DNA of 64,000 nt from an uncultured Gemmatimonadota bacterium (GTDB lineage Bacteria; Gemmatimonadota; Gemmatimonadetes; Gemmatimonadales; Gemmatimonadaceae): NCBI GenBank assembly GCA_903910555.1, contig CAIVZZ010000013.1, positions 186,001 to 250,000 on the forward strand, in the 5' to 3' direction. Below the pieces are notes generated by a model. The model saw only the letters and a list, made by a program, of their open reading frames with translations, did no database searches and was not told where the DNA came from. Shown here in pieces: positions 27,565-36,368 of this stretch. The number at the start of each line of letters is the position of its first letter. Within the stretch, counting starts at the first letter, position 1. The position numbers were made by a program, and so were the translations under genes.

Positions 27565-28824
27565 ATGCCGCGCATCCTGCTCGCCGACGCCGACGCATTT
27601 TTTGTCGCCGTCGCACGCTCTGTCGATCCTGAGGGCGCAGGTAAGTCCGCGCTCCTGATCGTCGGCGGCCGGCCGGGCAGCCGCGGTGTGGTCTGCTCCG
27701 CATCATATGAAACGCGCGCGTTTGGCGTCCGCTCGGCGATGTCGATCGCACAGGCGCTGCGACTCTGTCCGGACGCGATGTGCGTCCCCGTTCCGCGACA
27801 GGCGTGTTCCGATGCGAGCAGGGCAATCAGGCGCGTGCTCGAGCGATTCACGCCCGTGGTCGAGGGTGCGAGCATCGACGAGTGGTATCTCGATCTCGGC
27901 GGTACCGAGGCACTCTACCATCACGAGTCACTCGACGTCACCGCACGCAAGATCCGCGAGGCGGTGAAAACCGAAACCGGCCTCTCGCTGTCGATCGGCG
28001 GCGGGTCGAACAAACTGATCGCGAAGCTCGCCGCAGAGCGCGCGAAACCCTCGCGGTCACCGGCGGCCGGCGGTGTATGGATCGTGGATGAAGGGAGTGA
28101 GCCTGCGTTCATGAACGATGTCACGCTCGCGGAGATTCCTGGAATCGGACCGAAGCTTCAGGAACGACTGCGCGGCGTCGGGCTCGTGACGGTACGCGAA
28201 ACGCTCGCGCACGAAATGCCGACGCTCGAGCGCTGGGTCGGTCCGAAGACCGCTGCGTGGCTTCATGGCCGCGTGCGCGGGATGAGTGCGACCGCAGTGG
28301 AGTATCGCGACCGGTCGCGGCAGATCAGTCGCGAGGAGACGTTTGGCAAGGACATCGCGGACGCCTCGAAGCTCGTATCGGAACTGCGCTATCTCGCCGC
28401 GAAAGCTGCGGGCGATCTGCGCGCGGCGGGGCTCGCGGCGCGCACAATCACAGTGAAACTGCGCACGAACGACTTCGAAACGCATTCGGCGGGGCGCACG
28501 CTGCCGGATCCGGTGGAATCGGACCGTGGTGTGGCCGAGCCAGCGGTGGCGCTGCTGGAAAAACTGCGCGCGAAGCATCGCGCCCCTGCGCGCCTCGTTG
28601 GAGTTTCACTTTCAAATCTGACGTCGTACCGAGTGACCGAGCAGCTCACGATGTTCGAGGCTCCGGCGGTCGAGGGAGTGGTTCCCGAGCGCGAACGCGA
28701 CCGTGATCTCTCCCGCGCGGTGGATCGCGTGCGCGAAAAGTTCGGAGACGACGCAATTCGCACGGGGCCGCCACGACGCGTGCCGATTGGCGAGAAGGGC
28801 GCGAAAAAGCCGAGGAGTAGCTGA
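27565..28824 (+). CDS. dinB: DNA polymerase IV (Y-family translesion polymerase)
   Basis: The 419-residue protein has the Y-family order: palm start 'LADADAFFVAV' with metal-binding Asp8, fingers 'YETRAFGVRSAMS', catalytic 'SIDEWYLDL' (Asp105/Glu106), helix-hairpin-helix thumb 'LAEIPGIGPKLQERLRGVGL' and little finger 'RTITVKLRTNDFETHS'. Near the C-terminus 'EQLTMFEAP' fits the beta-clamp binding motif QLxMF. It performs error-prone bypass of DNA lesions. No LexA box was recognised upstream. The stop overlaps the start of the DUF192 lipoprotein (TGATG). A dUTPase gene lies 3 kb away, but the two are not in one unit. Confidence 0.93.
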   Translation: MPRILLADADAFFVAVARSVDPEGAGKSALLIVGGRPGSRGVVCSASYETRAFGVRSAMSIAQALRLCPDAMCVPVPRQACSDASRAIRRVLERFTPVVEGASIDEWYLDLGGTEALYHHESLDVTARKIREAVKTETGLSLSIGGGSNKLIAKLAAERAKPSRSPAAGGVWIVDEGSEPAFMNDVTLAEIPGIGPKLQERLRGVGLVTVRETLAHEMPTLERWVGPKTAAWLHGRVRGMSATAVEYRDRSRQISREETFGKDIADASKLVSELRYLAAKAAGDLRAAGLAARTITVKLRTNDFETHSAGRTLPDPVESDRGVAEPAVALLEKLRAKHRAPARLVGVSLSNLTSYRVTEQLTMFEAPAVEGVVPERERDRDLSRAVDRVREKFGDDAIRTGPPRRVPIGEKGAKKPRSS

Positions 28825-29366
28825 TGAAGGCGATGAAGCCGTTGCCAGCATCGCATGCGCCAGTCAGCTTTCGAGTTGTGAAACAGCTCCTTGCTCTCGC
28901 GCTCGTCGTCGTCGTTGCCGCATGCGGCAGCAAGGATTCGGCGGTAACGCAGGTCACCACGCCGCCGGACACGCTCGTGACGACGACGCCGGTGATGTTT
29001 CCGGGCGGCACGATCACCGCCAAGATCGCCGCGACCGTGTTCGCGCGCGACACCGGGTTGATGAAGGCAACATCGCTTGCCGCGAACGACGGGATGCTCT
29101 TCGTCTTCGCCGTGGACCAGCCGTCCCCGCCGCAGGGATTCTGGATGAAAGACACATCCGTGCCGCTGTCGATCGCGTTTCTCGACTCGAACAAAGTTGT
29201 GATCAACGTCGACGACATGACCCCGGAGACGCTGACGCCGCATTATGCGACGCGCGCATATCGCTACGCGCTCGAGGTGAACCAGGGATGGCTCGCGTCG
29301 CACGGCGTGATTGCCGGTACCGTCGTGACGTTCGCACTCCCCGCGGGAACGATCGTAGATCCGTGA
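28824..29366 (+). CDS. DUF192-family lipoprotein
   Basis: The 180-residue protein has a lipoprotein signal with lipobox 'VVAAC' and a DUF192 domain ('FARDTGLMKATSLAANDGMLFVF', 'GFWMKDTSVPLSIAFLDSN', 'YRYALEVNQGW'). ATG 28824 overlaps the dinB stop. A GTG at 28878 would give a more compact signal peptide (MKQLLALALVVVVAAC), so the start is uncertain. DUF192 proteins are small exported proteins of unknown biochemical role. The stop overlaps the GTG of the next gene, making a coupled dinB-DUF192-amidohydrolase string. Confidence 0.85.
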   Translation: MKAMKPLPASHAPVSFRVVKQLLALALVVVVAACGSKDSAVTQVTTPPDTLVTTTPVMFPGGTITAKIAATVFARDTGLMKATSLAANDGMLFVFAVDQPSPPQGFWMKDTSVPLSIAFLDSNKVVINVDDMTPETLTPHYATRAYRYALEVNQGWLASHGVIAGTVVTFALPAGTIVDP

Positions 29367-30925
29367 GGCGGGTCGCGGGCGCGATCGCACTCGCGCTGTT
29401 GATCTACGCGCGTTCGGCGCAGGCGCAGGCGATGTCGGCGGACATCCTCATCACCGGCGGCACAGTGTACGACGGCTCGGGCGCGCCCGGCCGCCGCGCT
29501 GACGTTGCGCTGCGCGCGGATCGCATTGTTTTCGTCGGCGATTCCAAGACTGCGAACATGACTGCCGCGCGAACAATCGACGCGACCGGGCTGATCGTCG
29601 CACCGGGATTCATCGATCCGCACACGCATACCCAGACAGATCTCTCGAGCGCTGCGCGACGCACCAACCTCGACTACATCATGCAGGGCGTCACGACGGT
29701 CGCGACGAACAACGACGGCAGCGGGCCCGTCGGTGTCGGAGCGGTGCTCGCAAAATGGGATTCGACGGGAATCGGCACGAACGCTCTGCTCTTCGTGCCA
29801 CAGGGGAGCGTTCGCAGTGCGGTGATGGGAATGTCCGACAAGGCGCCCACCGCGCCGCAGCTTGCGCAAATGAACGCGCTCGTCGAGCGCGGAATGCGCG
29901 AAGGTGCGTTCGGCCTCTCGACCGGACTGTACTACGCGCCGGGCAGCTACTCGAAAACCGATGAAGTGATCGAACTCGCGAAAGTCGCCGCTGCGCACGG
30001 CGGGATTTACGACACGCATCAGCGCGATGAGAGTTCCTACACGATTGGATTGCTCGCGTCTGTTCGCGAAGTTTTACAAATCGGACGCGAGGCGCACATT
30101 CCCGTTCACTTCTCACACATCAAAGCGCTTGGCGCGGATGTGTGGGGCGATGCCGATACCGTGATTGCGATGATCCACGCGGCGCAGCGCGATGGGCTCA
30201 CCGTTGCCGCGTGTCAGTACCCGTACAATGCCTCGGGAACGAGTCTCGTGTCGGCGCTCGTTCCCCGCTGGGCTGAGGCGGGCGGCCGCGATTCGCTCCT
30301 CGCCCGGATCGCTGCGCCGTCGACTCACGCGCGACTGGTGAGCGAGATGCGCGAGAATTTGCGGCGCCGCGGTGGCGCAGGTGCCATGCTGATCACCAAC
30401 TCACGGCAGCGCGATCTCGAAGGGAAACGACTCGATGCAATTGCAACGGCGCGCGGAGCTGAGCCTGTCGAAGCGGCGATGCAGATCATCCGAACCGTGG
30501 GAGATCAGAGCGTCGCGTCGTTCAATATGAATGCGAAAGACATCGACACGTTCATGCGCGCGGATTTTGTGACAACCTGTTCAGACGGGTCGGACGGACA
30601 CCCGCGAAAGTATGGAACGTTTCCGAGGAAGATTCGCGAGTACGTGCTCGATCGGCAGGTGATCACGATGCAGCGGGCGATCGCGGCTAGCTCGGCGCAG
30701 GCGGCCCGGGATTTGCAGATTGTGGAGCGCGGGAAGCTGACGGCCGGATGGTTTGCGGATGTGATCGTGTTTGATCCGAAGACGATTCGGGATTTGGCGA
30801 CATACGAACGGCCGGAACTGCTCGCGGCGGGGATGCGGTGGGTGTTTGTGAACGGGAAGGCGGCGGTCGAGGAGGGGCGACCGACGCGGGTGCTCGCAGG
30901 GAGAGCCTTGCGGCTCGCACACTGA
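29363..30925 (+). CDS. Secreted N-acyl-D-amino-acid deacylase-like amidohydrolase
   Basis: The track ORF is too long at its 5' end. GTG 29363 overlaps the DUF192 stop as GTGA and gives a signal peptide (RRVAGAIALALLIYARSAQAQA), 520 residues in total. The amidohydrolase fold starts with 'ADILITGGTVYDGSGAPGRRADVAL'. Metal ligands appear in 'GFIDPHTHTQTDL', in 'PVHFSHIKALG' and in the late 'TTCSDGSDGHPRKYGTF', which is typical of D-aminoacylases. It should hydrolyse N-acyl-D-amino acids or related amides outside the cytoplasm, possibly recycling peptidoglycan-derived material. That role is inferred. Confidence 0.9.
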   Translation: MRRVAGAIALALLIYARSAQAQAMSADILITGGTVYDGSGAPGRRADVALRADRIVFVGDSKTANMTAARTIDATGLIVAPGFIDPHTHTQTDLSSAARRTNLDYIMQGVTTVATNNDGSGPVGVGAVLAKWDSTGIGTNALLFVPQGSVRSAVMGMSDKAPTAPQLAQMNALVERGMREGAFGLSTGLYYAPGSYSKTDEVIELAKVAAAHGGIYDTHQRDESSYTIGLLASVREVLQIGREAHIPVHFSHIKALGADVWGDADTVIAMIHAAQRDGLTVAACQYPYNASGTSLVSALVPRWAEAGGRDSLLARIAAPSTHARLVSEMRENLRRRGGAGAMLITNSRQRDLEGKRLDAIATARGAEPVEAAMQIIRTVGDQSVASFNMNAKDIDTFMRADFVTTCSDGSDGHPRKYGTFPRKIREYVLDRQVITMQRAIAASSAQAARDLQIVERGKLTAGWFADVIVFDPKTIRDLATYERPELLAAGMRWVFVNGKAAVEEGRPTRVLAGRALRLAH

Positions 30926-30928
30926 ACG

Positions 30929-30966
30929 ACGAGTTAACTGTTTTCTGTTGGTCGGTCGACCAAGGT
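30929..30966. repeat. Solo half-copy of the shared-arm palindrome family
   Basis: ACGAGTTAACTGTTTTCTGTTGGTCGG... at 30929-30966 matches the arm found in copies A and B, without an opposing arm. It starts 4 bases after the amidohydrolase stop and ends 7 bases before the convergent hydrolase stop. TTTCTGTTGGTCGG is shared with the left arm of copy B. Confidence 0.8.
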
Positions 30967-30972
30967 TTTCCG

Positions 30973-31761
30973 TCAGCGGGCCGGGGCGCGGCGGAGGTCG
31001 GGGGCTAGAAAACGGATTGATTTCTCTAGCATGTCAGTCGCGGCTGAGTCGGCGAATTGATGGCCCTCGCCGGGATAGATGTGGTACTGCACGGAAAAGC
31101 GATGGGCGCGCAGATACGCGGCGAGATGATCGGCTTCCGACTGCAGCACCACATCATCTTTGTCACCGTGAAACATCAGCGTCGGCGGCATGCGCTTGAT
31201 GCTGTCGACCAGCCACGGCTCGAGTCCCGAGCCCAATAGCACGATTCGCGAGATACGCGGGTCGGCCGCGGCGGCGCCAACTGCGAGCCAGGCGCCGAGC
31301 GAATGGCCCATGAGCCCAATCTGATTCGGCCGCACATCGGAGCGCGCGCGCACCCAGGTCACGGCGTCGTGCAGTTCGCGAACCCAATGAAAATAATTTG
31401 CGGCCTCGACTGAATCGTCCGCCGTGAAATTTCCGGTGCCGTCGAAGTAGTGCACCACGAAGCAGATGATTCCCTGCTCCGCGAGCACCTCCGCATAGCG
31501 GTTGACCAAACTGGGGTTGATCATGTGAATACCGCCTGAGCCGTGCAGCAGGATCGCAGCCGGATGGCGGCCGGCATGACCGGGCTGGTACACGTCGACG
31601 CGAATCCGGTGACCGTCGCTCTCGACGAACGACGCGTCGCGCTCCACTGGTCCCCGTACCGCGGTCGGCGAGCGAAGCGACGGCATCCTGCACGCGCCGA
31701 GCGCTCCGATCAGCCCGAAGGCGATCAACAGCGATCCCTGCCGCGGCAGGACCGCGCTCAC
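30973..31761 (-). CDS. Alpha/beta hydrolase lipoprotein (dienelactone hydrolase-like)
   Basis: The track ORF includes an upstream shadow of dut. GTG 31761 overlaps the dut stop (GTGA) and gives 262 residues with a lipoprotein signal ending 'IGALGAC'. The hydrolase fold shows the oxyanion segment 'ILLHGSGGIHM', nucleophile Ser in 'GLMGHSLGAW', Asp in 'FHGDKDDVVL' and His in 'PGEGHQFAD'. This matches dienelactone hydrolase-type or acylaminoacyl-type esterases. The substrate is unknown. It is co-transcribed with dut, with no obvious functional link. Confidence 0.87.
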   Translation of the reverse strand: MSAVLPRQGSLLIAFGLIGALGACRMPSLRSPTAVRGPVERDASFVESDGHRIRVDVYQPGHAGRHPAAILLHGSGGIHMINPSLVNRYAEVLAEQGIICFVVHYFDGTGNFTADDSVEAANYFHWVRELHDAVTWVRARSDVRPNQIGLMGHSLGAWLAVGAAAADPRISRIVLLGSGLEPWLVDSIKRMPPTLMFHGDKDDVVLQSEADHLAAYLRAHRFSVQYHIYPGEGHQFADSAATDMLEKSIRFLAPDLRRAPAR

Positions 31762-32261
31762 CGCCCCGTCGATCCGAATCCGCCCGCGCGCTCGGTCGAC
31801 CGCTCGACGGGGCCCTGCTCGAAATCGAGCGGCTCGAAGCGCGCGACGATCATCTGCGCGATGCGCTCGCCGTGCGTGATCACCAGCGGAAATGCGCCGC
31901 CGTTCTTCACCGGCACGCACCACTCGTCGGCGTAATCGGCATCGACGGTTCCCGGCGCATTCGCAATCACGAGGTCCGTCTTCACGCTCGTCCCCGACCG
32001 AGGGCGGATTTGCGCCTCGTGCCCCTCCGGCAGTCGCGCCTTGAAGCCGAGCGGAACGAGCGCCTTCTCGCCGGGAGCGAGCGTCAGCGTGTAGCTCCCG
32101 TTGCTTTCGATGGCCGGCCGCTCATGCATCACGCCGTCGTGCCAGATGCGCACCGTGCGCGATGCGACGTACGCTGCGAGGTCGTACCCCGCGCTGCCGG
32201 CGGTGCCGCGCTGCGGCGCACGCACATCGGCGTGAAGTTTTTCAAATATGATCGAGGCCAT
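31758..32261 (-). CDS. dut: dUTP diphosphatase (trimeric dUTPase)
   Basis: All five dUTPase motifs are present in order: 'AGYDL', 'RPRSGTS', 'GTVDADYADEW', 'GERIAQMIVARFE' and the C-terminal 'RAGGFGSTG' lid. It hydrolyses dUTP to dUMP and pyrophosphate. At 167 residues it is slightly longer than typical because of an insertion of about 20 residues between motifs 1 and 2 ('VRIWHDGVMHERPAIES'). The insertion is seen in some bacterial dUTPases and does not disturb a motif. The stop overlaps the GTG of the hydrolase lipoprotein. Confidence 0.95.
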   Translation of the reverse strand: MASIIFEKLHADVRAPQRGTAGSAGYDLAAYVASRTVRIWHDGVMHERPAIESNGSYTLTLAPGEKALVPLGFKARLPEGHEAQIRPRSGTSVKTDLVIANAPGTVDADYADEWCVPVKNGGAFPLVITHGERIAQMIVARFEPLDFEQGPVERSTERAGGFGSTGR

Positions 32262-32345
32262 ACCTGAAAATACCCACTGGCCCGCCCGCGTGGAGTGCGC
32301 CGGACGAACCGGCTCTATTATCGTATTTGTGTGTATATCTCCTCT

Positions 32346-34073
32346 ATGACACTTCGCCGTCTGGCCGCTTCGCTGGTGCTCGCCGCCGTTCCGTTCGCGT
32401 CGTCACCTGCGCAGGTGCTGCGCGACCCCGGCAACATCGCGCCGCCCGCGGCGGTCACCGGCGAAGCAACCGTCGACGCCGGAAAACGCGCGCAGCAGGA
32501 CTTCGAGCGATATCGCCGGCAGCATCTCCAGAGCGCCAGCGTGGGCCGGCCGTCGAACTGCGATGAAACCGTCGGCCGCTTCTGCTATTGGTATTCGGAA
32601 CGGCAAACGATCCCGCCGGAGCCGAAATCAATTGCGGAGGCTCGCGACAGATTTATTTCGACGCTTGATTCGCTCTCGGCGCTTTCACCCGCCGATCGGT
32701 GGCTCACCGGCCAGCGCGTGCGCTACCTGGACGAAGCCGGGCGACACGACGCCGCGCTCGCGGCGGCGCGCGCATGCAAAGTCGGCGGCTGGTGGTGCGA
32801 CATACTCACCGGGTTCGCATTGCACGAGATGGGGGATTACGCGCAGGCGGGAAAACTTTTCGAGACCGGTATCGGAAAAATGCTCCCGCGCGACCATTGC
32901 GCGTGGCATGACGTTTCGCTGCTCATCGACGACGACGCCCGTCAGCAATACCGTCGCTTTGTCTGCGGCGATCCGCAGCGCACGGCGTTCGAGGAGCGCA
33001 TCTGGTTTCTGGGCCGCACACTCTACTCCATGCCCGGCAACGACACGCGCACGGAGTGGTATGCGCGCATGACGATGGCGGAGCTGCTGAAGGACGCGCC
33101 GAGCCAGTATCAGTTCGGGTTCGACGACGACGAACGCGAGCTGATGCTCCGGTTCGGCTGGGAGCGAAAGTGGGCGATGACGCGCGACGGGATCACGGGC
33201 GAAGAGACCACGCCGGCGTATCGGATGATTCCCGCGGGCTTCGTGATCAACGAGCCCTCGCTCTCCGATTCGGCAAACTGGCGCCTGCAACTGCCGCCGG
33301 TGATCGCGCGCTACGGCCCGCCGTACGCAAAGATCCTGAAGCCGCTCGAACATCAGAAGGCCGTTTTTCATCGCGGGGACAGCGCGCTGGTCGTGCTCGC
33401 CTACGATTCGCGCACGATGCCGGAACTCGCGGGTGTGCCGATCACGGCGTCGCTCGTCGTGACGCCGGGCACGGTTCCGGTGGGCTACGGCAAAACGATC
33501 AACGATGCGTCGCCGGTGGGCGTGATCATCGCGATGGCACCGTGGGGTCCGCTGCTGATGAGCGCAGAGGTTTCCGCGCCGGCGCATAGCGCGGTGGCGC
33601 GCGCGCGTTACGGCGTGCGTCCGCCGTTTGCGATCGGGACGCGAGTCACACTGTCTGATTTGCTGTTCTACAAACCGTACGGAAGTTTTCCGTCGAAGGT
33701 CGAAGACGCCGCTCCGCACGCGGTTCCGACCGAGCGACTCCGAGCCGACGAAAAACTCGGCGTCTACTGGGAATCATACGGCACCGACGCGAGCGGCGAG
33801 ACGATGCACATCTCGCTGACGGTGGTGAAGGAAGTCGAAGAAAGCGGTTTCCTGAAACGCAAAGCCGAGGCACTCAAGCTGATTCAGCAGGCGACGCCGG
33901 TCAGTGTTTCGGTCGACGATATGTCGGCGCGTGGATCGAGCGTGTCGCCGCGGGCGATTGAGCTGGATATTTCGACGCTCAAGAAGGGATCGTATATCGT
34001 GCAGCTCGAGATTACGGTGGCGGGGCAATACACAGTCCGGGCCGAGCACAGAATCGAAATCATTGGGCCGTAG
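32346..34073 (+). CDS. Secreted protein of unknown function with repeat-like helical region
   Basis: ATG 32346 is used because it begins a clean signal peptide (MTLRRLAASLVLAAVPFASSPAQ). The track start is 17 codons upstream. The 575-residue product has a helical part near residues 120-200 resembling a TPR ('EAGRHDAALAAARACK', 'HEMGDYAQAGKLFETG'), six or more cysteines in that part, and a mainly beta C-terminal half ending in 'GQYTVRAEHRIEI'. The pair 'RFGWERKW' and 'ARYGPPYAKI' faintly recalls GWxTD-domain proteins, but I cannot assign it. It is followed by a very long purine/pyrimidine palindrome. Confidence 0.8.
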   Translation: MTLRRLAASLVLAAVPFASSPAQVLRDPGNIAPPAAVTGEATVDAGKRAQQDFERYRRQHLQSASVGRPSNCDETVGRFCYWYSERQTIPPEPKSIAEARDRFISTLDSLSALSPADRWLTGQRVRYLDEAGRHDAALAAARACKVGGWWCDILTGFALHEMGDYAQAGKLFETGIGKMLPRDHCAWHDVSLLIDDDARQQYRRFVCGDPQRTAFEERIWFLGRTLYSMPGNDTRTEWYARMTMAELLKDAPSQYQFGFDDDERELMLRFGWERKWAMTRDGITGEETTPAYRMIPAGFVINEPSLSDSANWRLQLPPVIARYGPPYAKILKPLEHQKAVFHRGDSALVVLAYDSRTMPELAGVPITASLVVTPGTVPVGYGKTINDASPVGVIIAMAPWGPLLMSAEVSAPAHSAVARARYGVRPPFAIGTRVTLSDLLFYKPYGSFPSKVEDAAPHAVPTERLRADEKLGVYWESYGTDASGETMHISLTVVKEVEESGFLKRKAEALKLIQQATPVSVSVDDMSARGSSVSPRAIELDISTLKKGSYIVQLEITVAGQYTVRAEHRIEIIGP

Positions 34074-34076
34074 CTG

Positions 34077-34437
34077 AGAGCTGAGTGGGAGTTTGAGAGG
34101 GAGTTAGTGGGAGAGGTGAGTTGAGAATGAGAAGTGAGTTAGAGAGGGAGGGATGAGTTGGAGAAAGTTCAGTGGGAGTCTGAGGGGCGAGCGTGAGGTG
34201 AAGTGGGAGTAAAGTGGGAGTAAAGTGGGAGTAAAGTGGGAGTGAGAGTGGAAGCGCCCTCTCACTCTCGCTTTACTCCCGCTCCGCTCCCACTCAGCTC
34301 CCACTCAACCTCACGCTCATCCCTCAGACTCCCACTTCACGTACTCAAACTCATCCCTCCCACTCTTACTCACCTCTCATTCTCAACTCACCTCTCCCAC
34401 TAACTCATCCCTCCCACTCAACTCGCCCCTCCCTCTG
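34077..34437. repeat. About 360-nt purine/pyrimidine-biased palindrome
   Basis: This is the only gene-free stretch over 300 bases. The left half is almost all purine plus T (GAGTGGGAG units) and the right half is its imperfect inverse. Nested perfect pairs are 34101-34129 with 34378-34406 (29 bp), 34146-34159 with 34348-34361 (14 bp), 34171-34186 with 34321-34336 (16 bp) and 34191-34199 with 34308-34316 (9 bp). It begins 4 bases after a stop codon and no ORF is credible inside. Confidence 0.92.
34201..34244 (+). repeat. Four tandem copies of an 11-mer
   Basis: AAGTGGGAGTA is repeated at 34201, 34212 and 34223, with a fourth copy at 34234 ending in G. It lies in the left arm of the large palindrome, close to its centre. 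The opposite arm carries related CTCCCACT units without the exact period, so copy number probably changed in one arm only. Confidence 0.93.
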
Positions 34438-34472
34438 CCGTGACCGCAAGTGCGATTGAATCGTCTCCGCGC

Positions 34473-35468
34473 GTGAAGACATTACTCGCTCTCCTACTGC
34501 TTTTCGCCCCGCCGCTCACCGCTCAGGCGACGACCGACTCCGCCGCCCCAAAGCCGAAACACAAAACTGCGGCTCCCGCAGCCAAGAAGAAAAAGCCTGT
34601 CCCGCCACCGAACGCGGACAGCATCGCTTTGGCCCGCGAAGACTCCATCCTCAACGCGATGTGGCCGGTGAAGACGCCGGATCCGCTCCCGGGTTCCCTG
34701 CTCCCGTCGCACCGGATTGTCGCGTTCTACGGAAATCTTCTCTCGAAAAAAATGGGTGTCCTCGGCGAATACGAGCCCGAGGAAATGCTCAAGAAACTCG
34801 ATACCGAAGTCGCCGCGTGGACCAAAGCCGATCCGACGACGCCGGTTCAGCCGGCGCTGCATTTGATCGCCGTTGTCGCACAGGGCGGCGCCGGGAAAGA
34901 CGGCCGCTACCGGCTGCGCATGGATTCGTCGCTCATCGAGCGCGTCGCCACGCTCGCGGCAAAGCGAAACGCGCTCGTCTTTCTCGACATTCAGGTCGGT
35001 CTCTCAAATCTCCACGACGAACTCCCCCGCCTCGCTCCGTTTCTTTCGCGGCCGAATTTCCATCTGGGGATCGACCCCGAGTTCTCAATGAAGGACGGAA
35101 CACCGCCGGGGAAAAAGGTCGGCACGTTCGACGCCGCCGACGTGAACTATGCGTCGGCATTCCTCGCGGAGCTCGTCACGAAGTATTCGCTCACGCCGAA
35201 AGTGCTCGTCGTGCACCGTTTCACCCAGCATGGAGTGACGAATACGAAAAAGATCACGCTGGACCCGCGTGTGCAGATCGTGATGGATATGGATGGATTC
35301 GGGCCGCCCGATCTAAAGAAGAACACATTCAGAAAGTGGATCAAGGCGGAACCGGTGGAGTTCGCGGGGTGGAAGCAGTTTTATAAACCGCGGAACGACA
35401 ATCCGAGAACGACGATCGCCGAGATTCTGCGGCTGCATCCGCGGCCGCTCTACATCCAATACCAGTAG
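34473..35468 (+). CDS. Conserved secreted protein of unknown function
   Basis: GTG 34473 gives a compact signal peptide (MKTLLALLLLFAPPLTAQA); a GTG at 34440 is also possible. A Lys/Ala/Pro-rich linker (about residues 25-45) precedes a globular domain with 'RIVAFYGNLLSKKMGVLGEYEPEEMLKKLD', 'PALHLIAVVAQGG', 'LVFLDIQVGLSN', 'FHLGIDPEFSM', 'PKVLVVHRFTQHG', 'VQIVMDMDGFGPPDLK' and 'EPVEFAGWKQFY'. Alternating beta-strands ending in Asp/His/Glu suggest a TIM-barrel hydrolase-like fold. I recall similar uncharacterised proteins in actinobacteria but know no function. It ends 2 bases from the convergent methyltransferase stop. Confidence 0.82.
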   Translation: MKTLLALLLLFAPPLTAQATTDSAAPKPKHKTAAPAAKKKKPVPPPNADSIALAREDSILNAMWPVKTPDPLPGSLLPSHRIVAFYGNLLSKKMGVLGEYEPEEMLKKLDTEVAAWTKADPTTPVQPALHLIAVVAQGGAGKDGRYRLRMDSSLIERVATLAAKRNALVFLDIQVGLSNLHDELPRLAPFLSRPNFHLGIDPEFSMKDGTPPGKKVGTFDAADVNYASAFLAELVTKYSLTPKVLVVHRFTQHGVTNTKKITLDPRVQIVMDMDGFGPPDLKKNTFRKWIKAEPVEFAGWKQFYKPRNDNPRTTIAEILRLHPRPLYIQYQ

Positions 35469-35470
35469 CG

Positions 35471-36298
35471 CTATTTTATAAAACGAGCGTCTCGTCCGGC
35501 AAATCGCTTCTTCATTACTTTGATCGCGGCCGCATTCTTATCAACGAGCGTCACGTCACGCTCATGCCGGTCAGCCGCATCGCCGAAGCTGCCGCTTCCC
35601 GCAAAAAAATCCAGAAGCTGATCACCCGGCTTCGAATGCACCTTCACAATCCGCTCTAAAATCGCGAGCGGTTTTTGCGTCGGATATCCCGTCTTCTCCT
35701 TTCCCGTCGGGCTCACGATCGTATTCCACCAGGTATCCGTCGGCAGCTTGCCGCGCGCGCGCTTTTCCGGCGTGACGAGCCCCGGCGCCATGTATGGAAG
35801 CCGGTCCGATTCCGACTGACGAAACGTGTAGCGCGCCGGATCCTTCACGTACCACAGAATCGTGTCGTGTTTCTGCGCCCACCTCATTTTGCTTCGGCCG
35901 CCGTAATCGTAGGCCCAGATGATTTCGTTCATGAACGACGCGCGGCCGAACATTCCGTCGAGCAGCACCTTCACGTAATGCACCTCGCGCGCGTCGAGAT
36001 GCACAAAGAGCGAGCCGGTCGCGCGCAATACGCGTTTCGCTTCGGCGAGTCGTGGCTCCAAGAACGCGAGATAGTCGTCGAAGCTGTCGGCGTATTGTTC
36101 GGAGCCGAGCTTCGTTGTCGAGTAACGCGCGCCGCCGAATCCCGTGCGATCGCCGTCGGTGCTGCGCTGCGTCTTGATGCGCGTGCGCCGCTGCGTGTGC
36201 CCCGTGTTGAACGGCGGGTCGATGTAGATCAAATCGAATGCGCCCGCCTTGAGACCGGCGAGTACGCGCAGATTGTCGCCCTGATGCACGGTGATCAC
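35471..36298 (-). CDS. Orphan beta-class DNA methyltransferase
   Basis: The track ORF's N-terminal half is a shadow of the M16 gene. GTG 36298 gives 275 residues beginning MITVHQGDNLRVLAG, the usual family start (ATG 36361 is an alternative). Motif IV 'DLIYIDPPFNTG' precedes motif I 'LLDFFAGSGSFGDAA', the beta-class order of amino-methyltransferases acting on adenine N6 or cytosine N4. Between them lies 'FMNEIIWAYDYGGRSKMRWAQKHDTILWYVKD', typical of the target-recognition part. No restriction enzyme gene is adjacent, so it is an orphan that may have a regulatory or cell-cycle-like role. Confidence 0.88.
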   Translation of the reverse strand: MITVHQGDNLRVLAGLKAGAFDLIYIDPPFNTGHTQRRTRIKTQRSTDGDRTGFGGARYSTTKLGSEQYADSFDDYLAFLEPRLAEAKRVLRATGSLFVHLDAREVHYVKVLLDGMFGRASFMNEIIWAYDYGGRSKMRWAQKHDTILWYVKDPARYTFRQSESDRLPYMAPGLVTPEKRARGKLPTDTWWNTIVSPTGKEKTGYPTQKPLAILERIVKVHSKPGDQLLDFFAGSGSFGDAADRHERDVTLVDKNAAAIKVMKKRFAGRDARFIK

Positions 36299-36368
36299 GA
36301 GCGGAAGATAGTGATGAAGCTCACATAAAACGCAGACCGCACCCGCCTCACCCGGGTACATTCCGAGG

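Noticed and set aside
26532-27875. 447-residue minus-strand ORF across the OmpA-like gene and the dinB start
   Set aside because: It is antisense to the Pro/Ala linker and OmpA domain and its composition (Arg/Cys runs) is not protein-like. It is a high-GC shadow frame.
32346-34073. GWxTD-domain assignment of the secreted protein
   Set aside because: Only 'RFGWERKW' and 'RYGPP' recall it, and the spacing and the TD residues do not match, so the function was left open.
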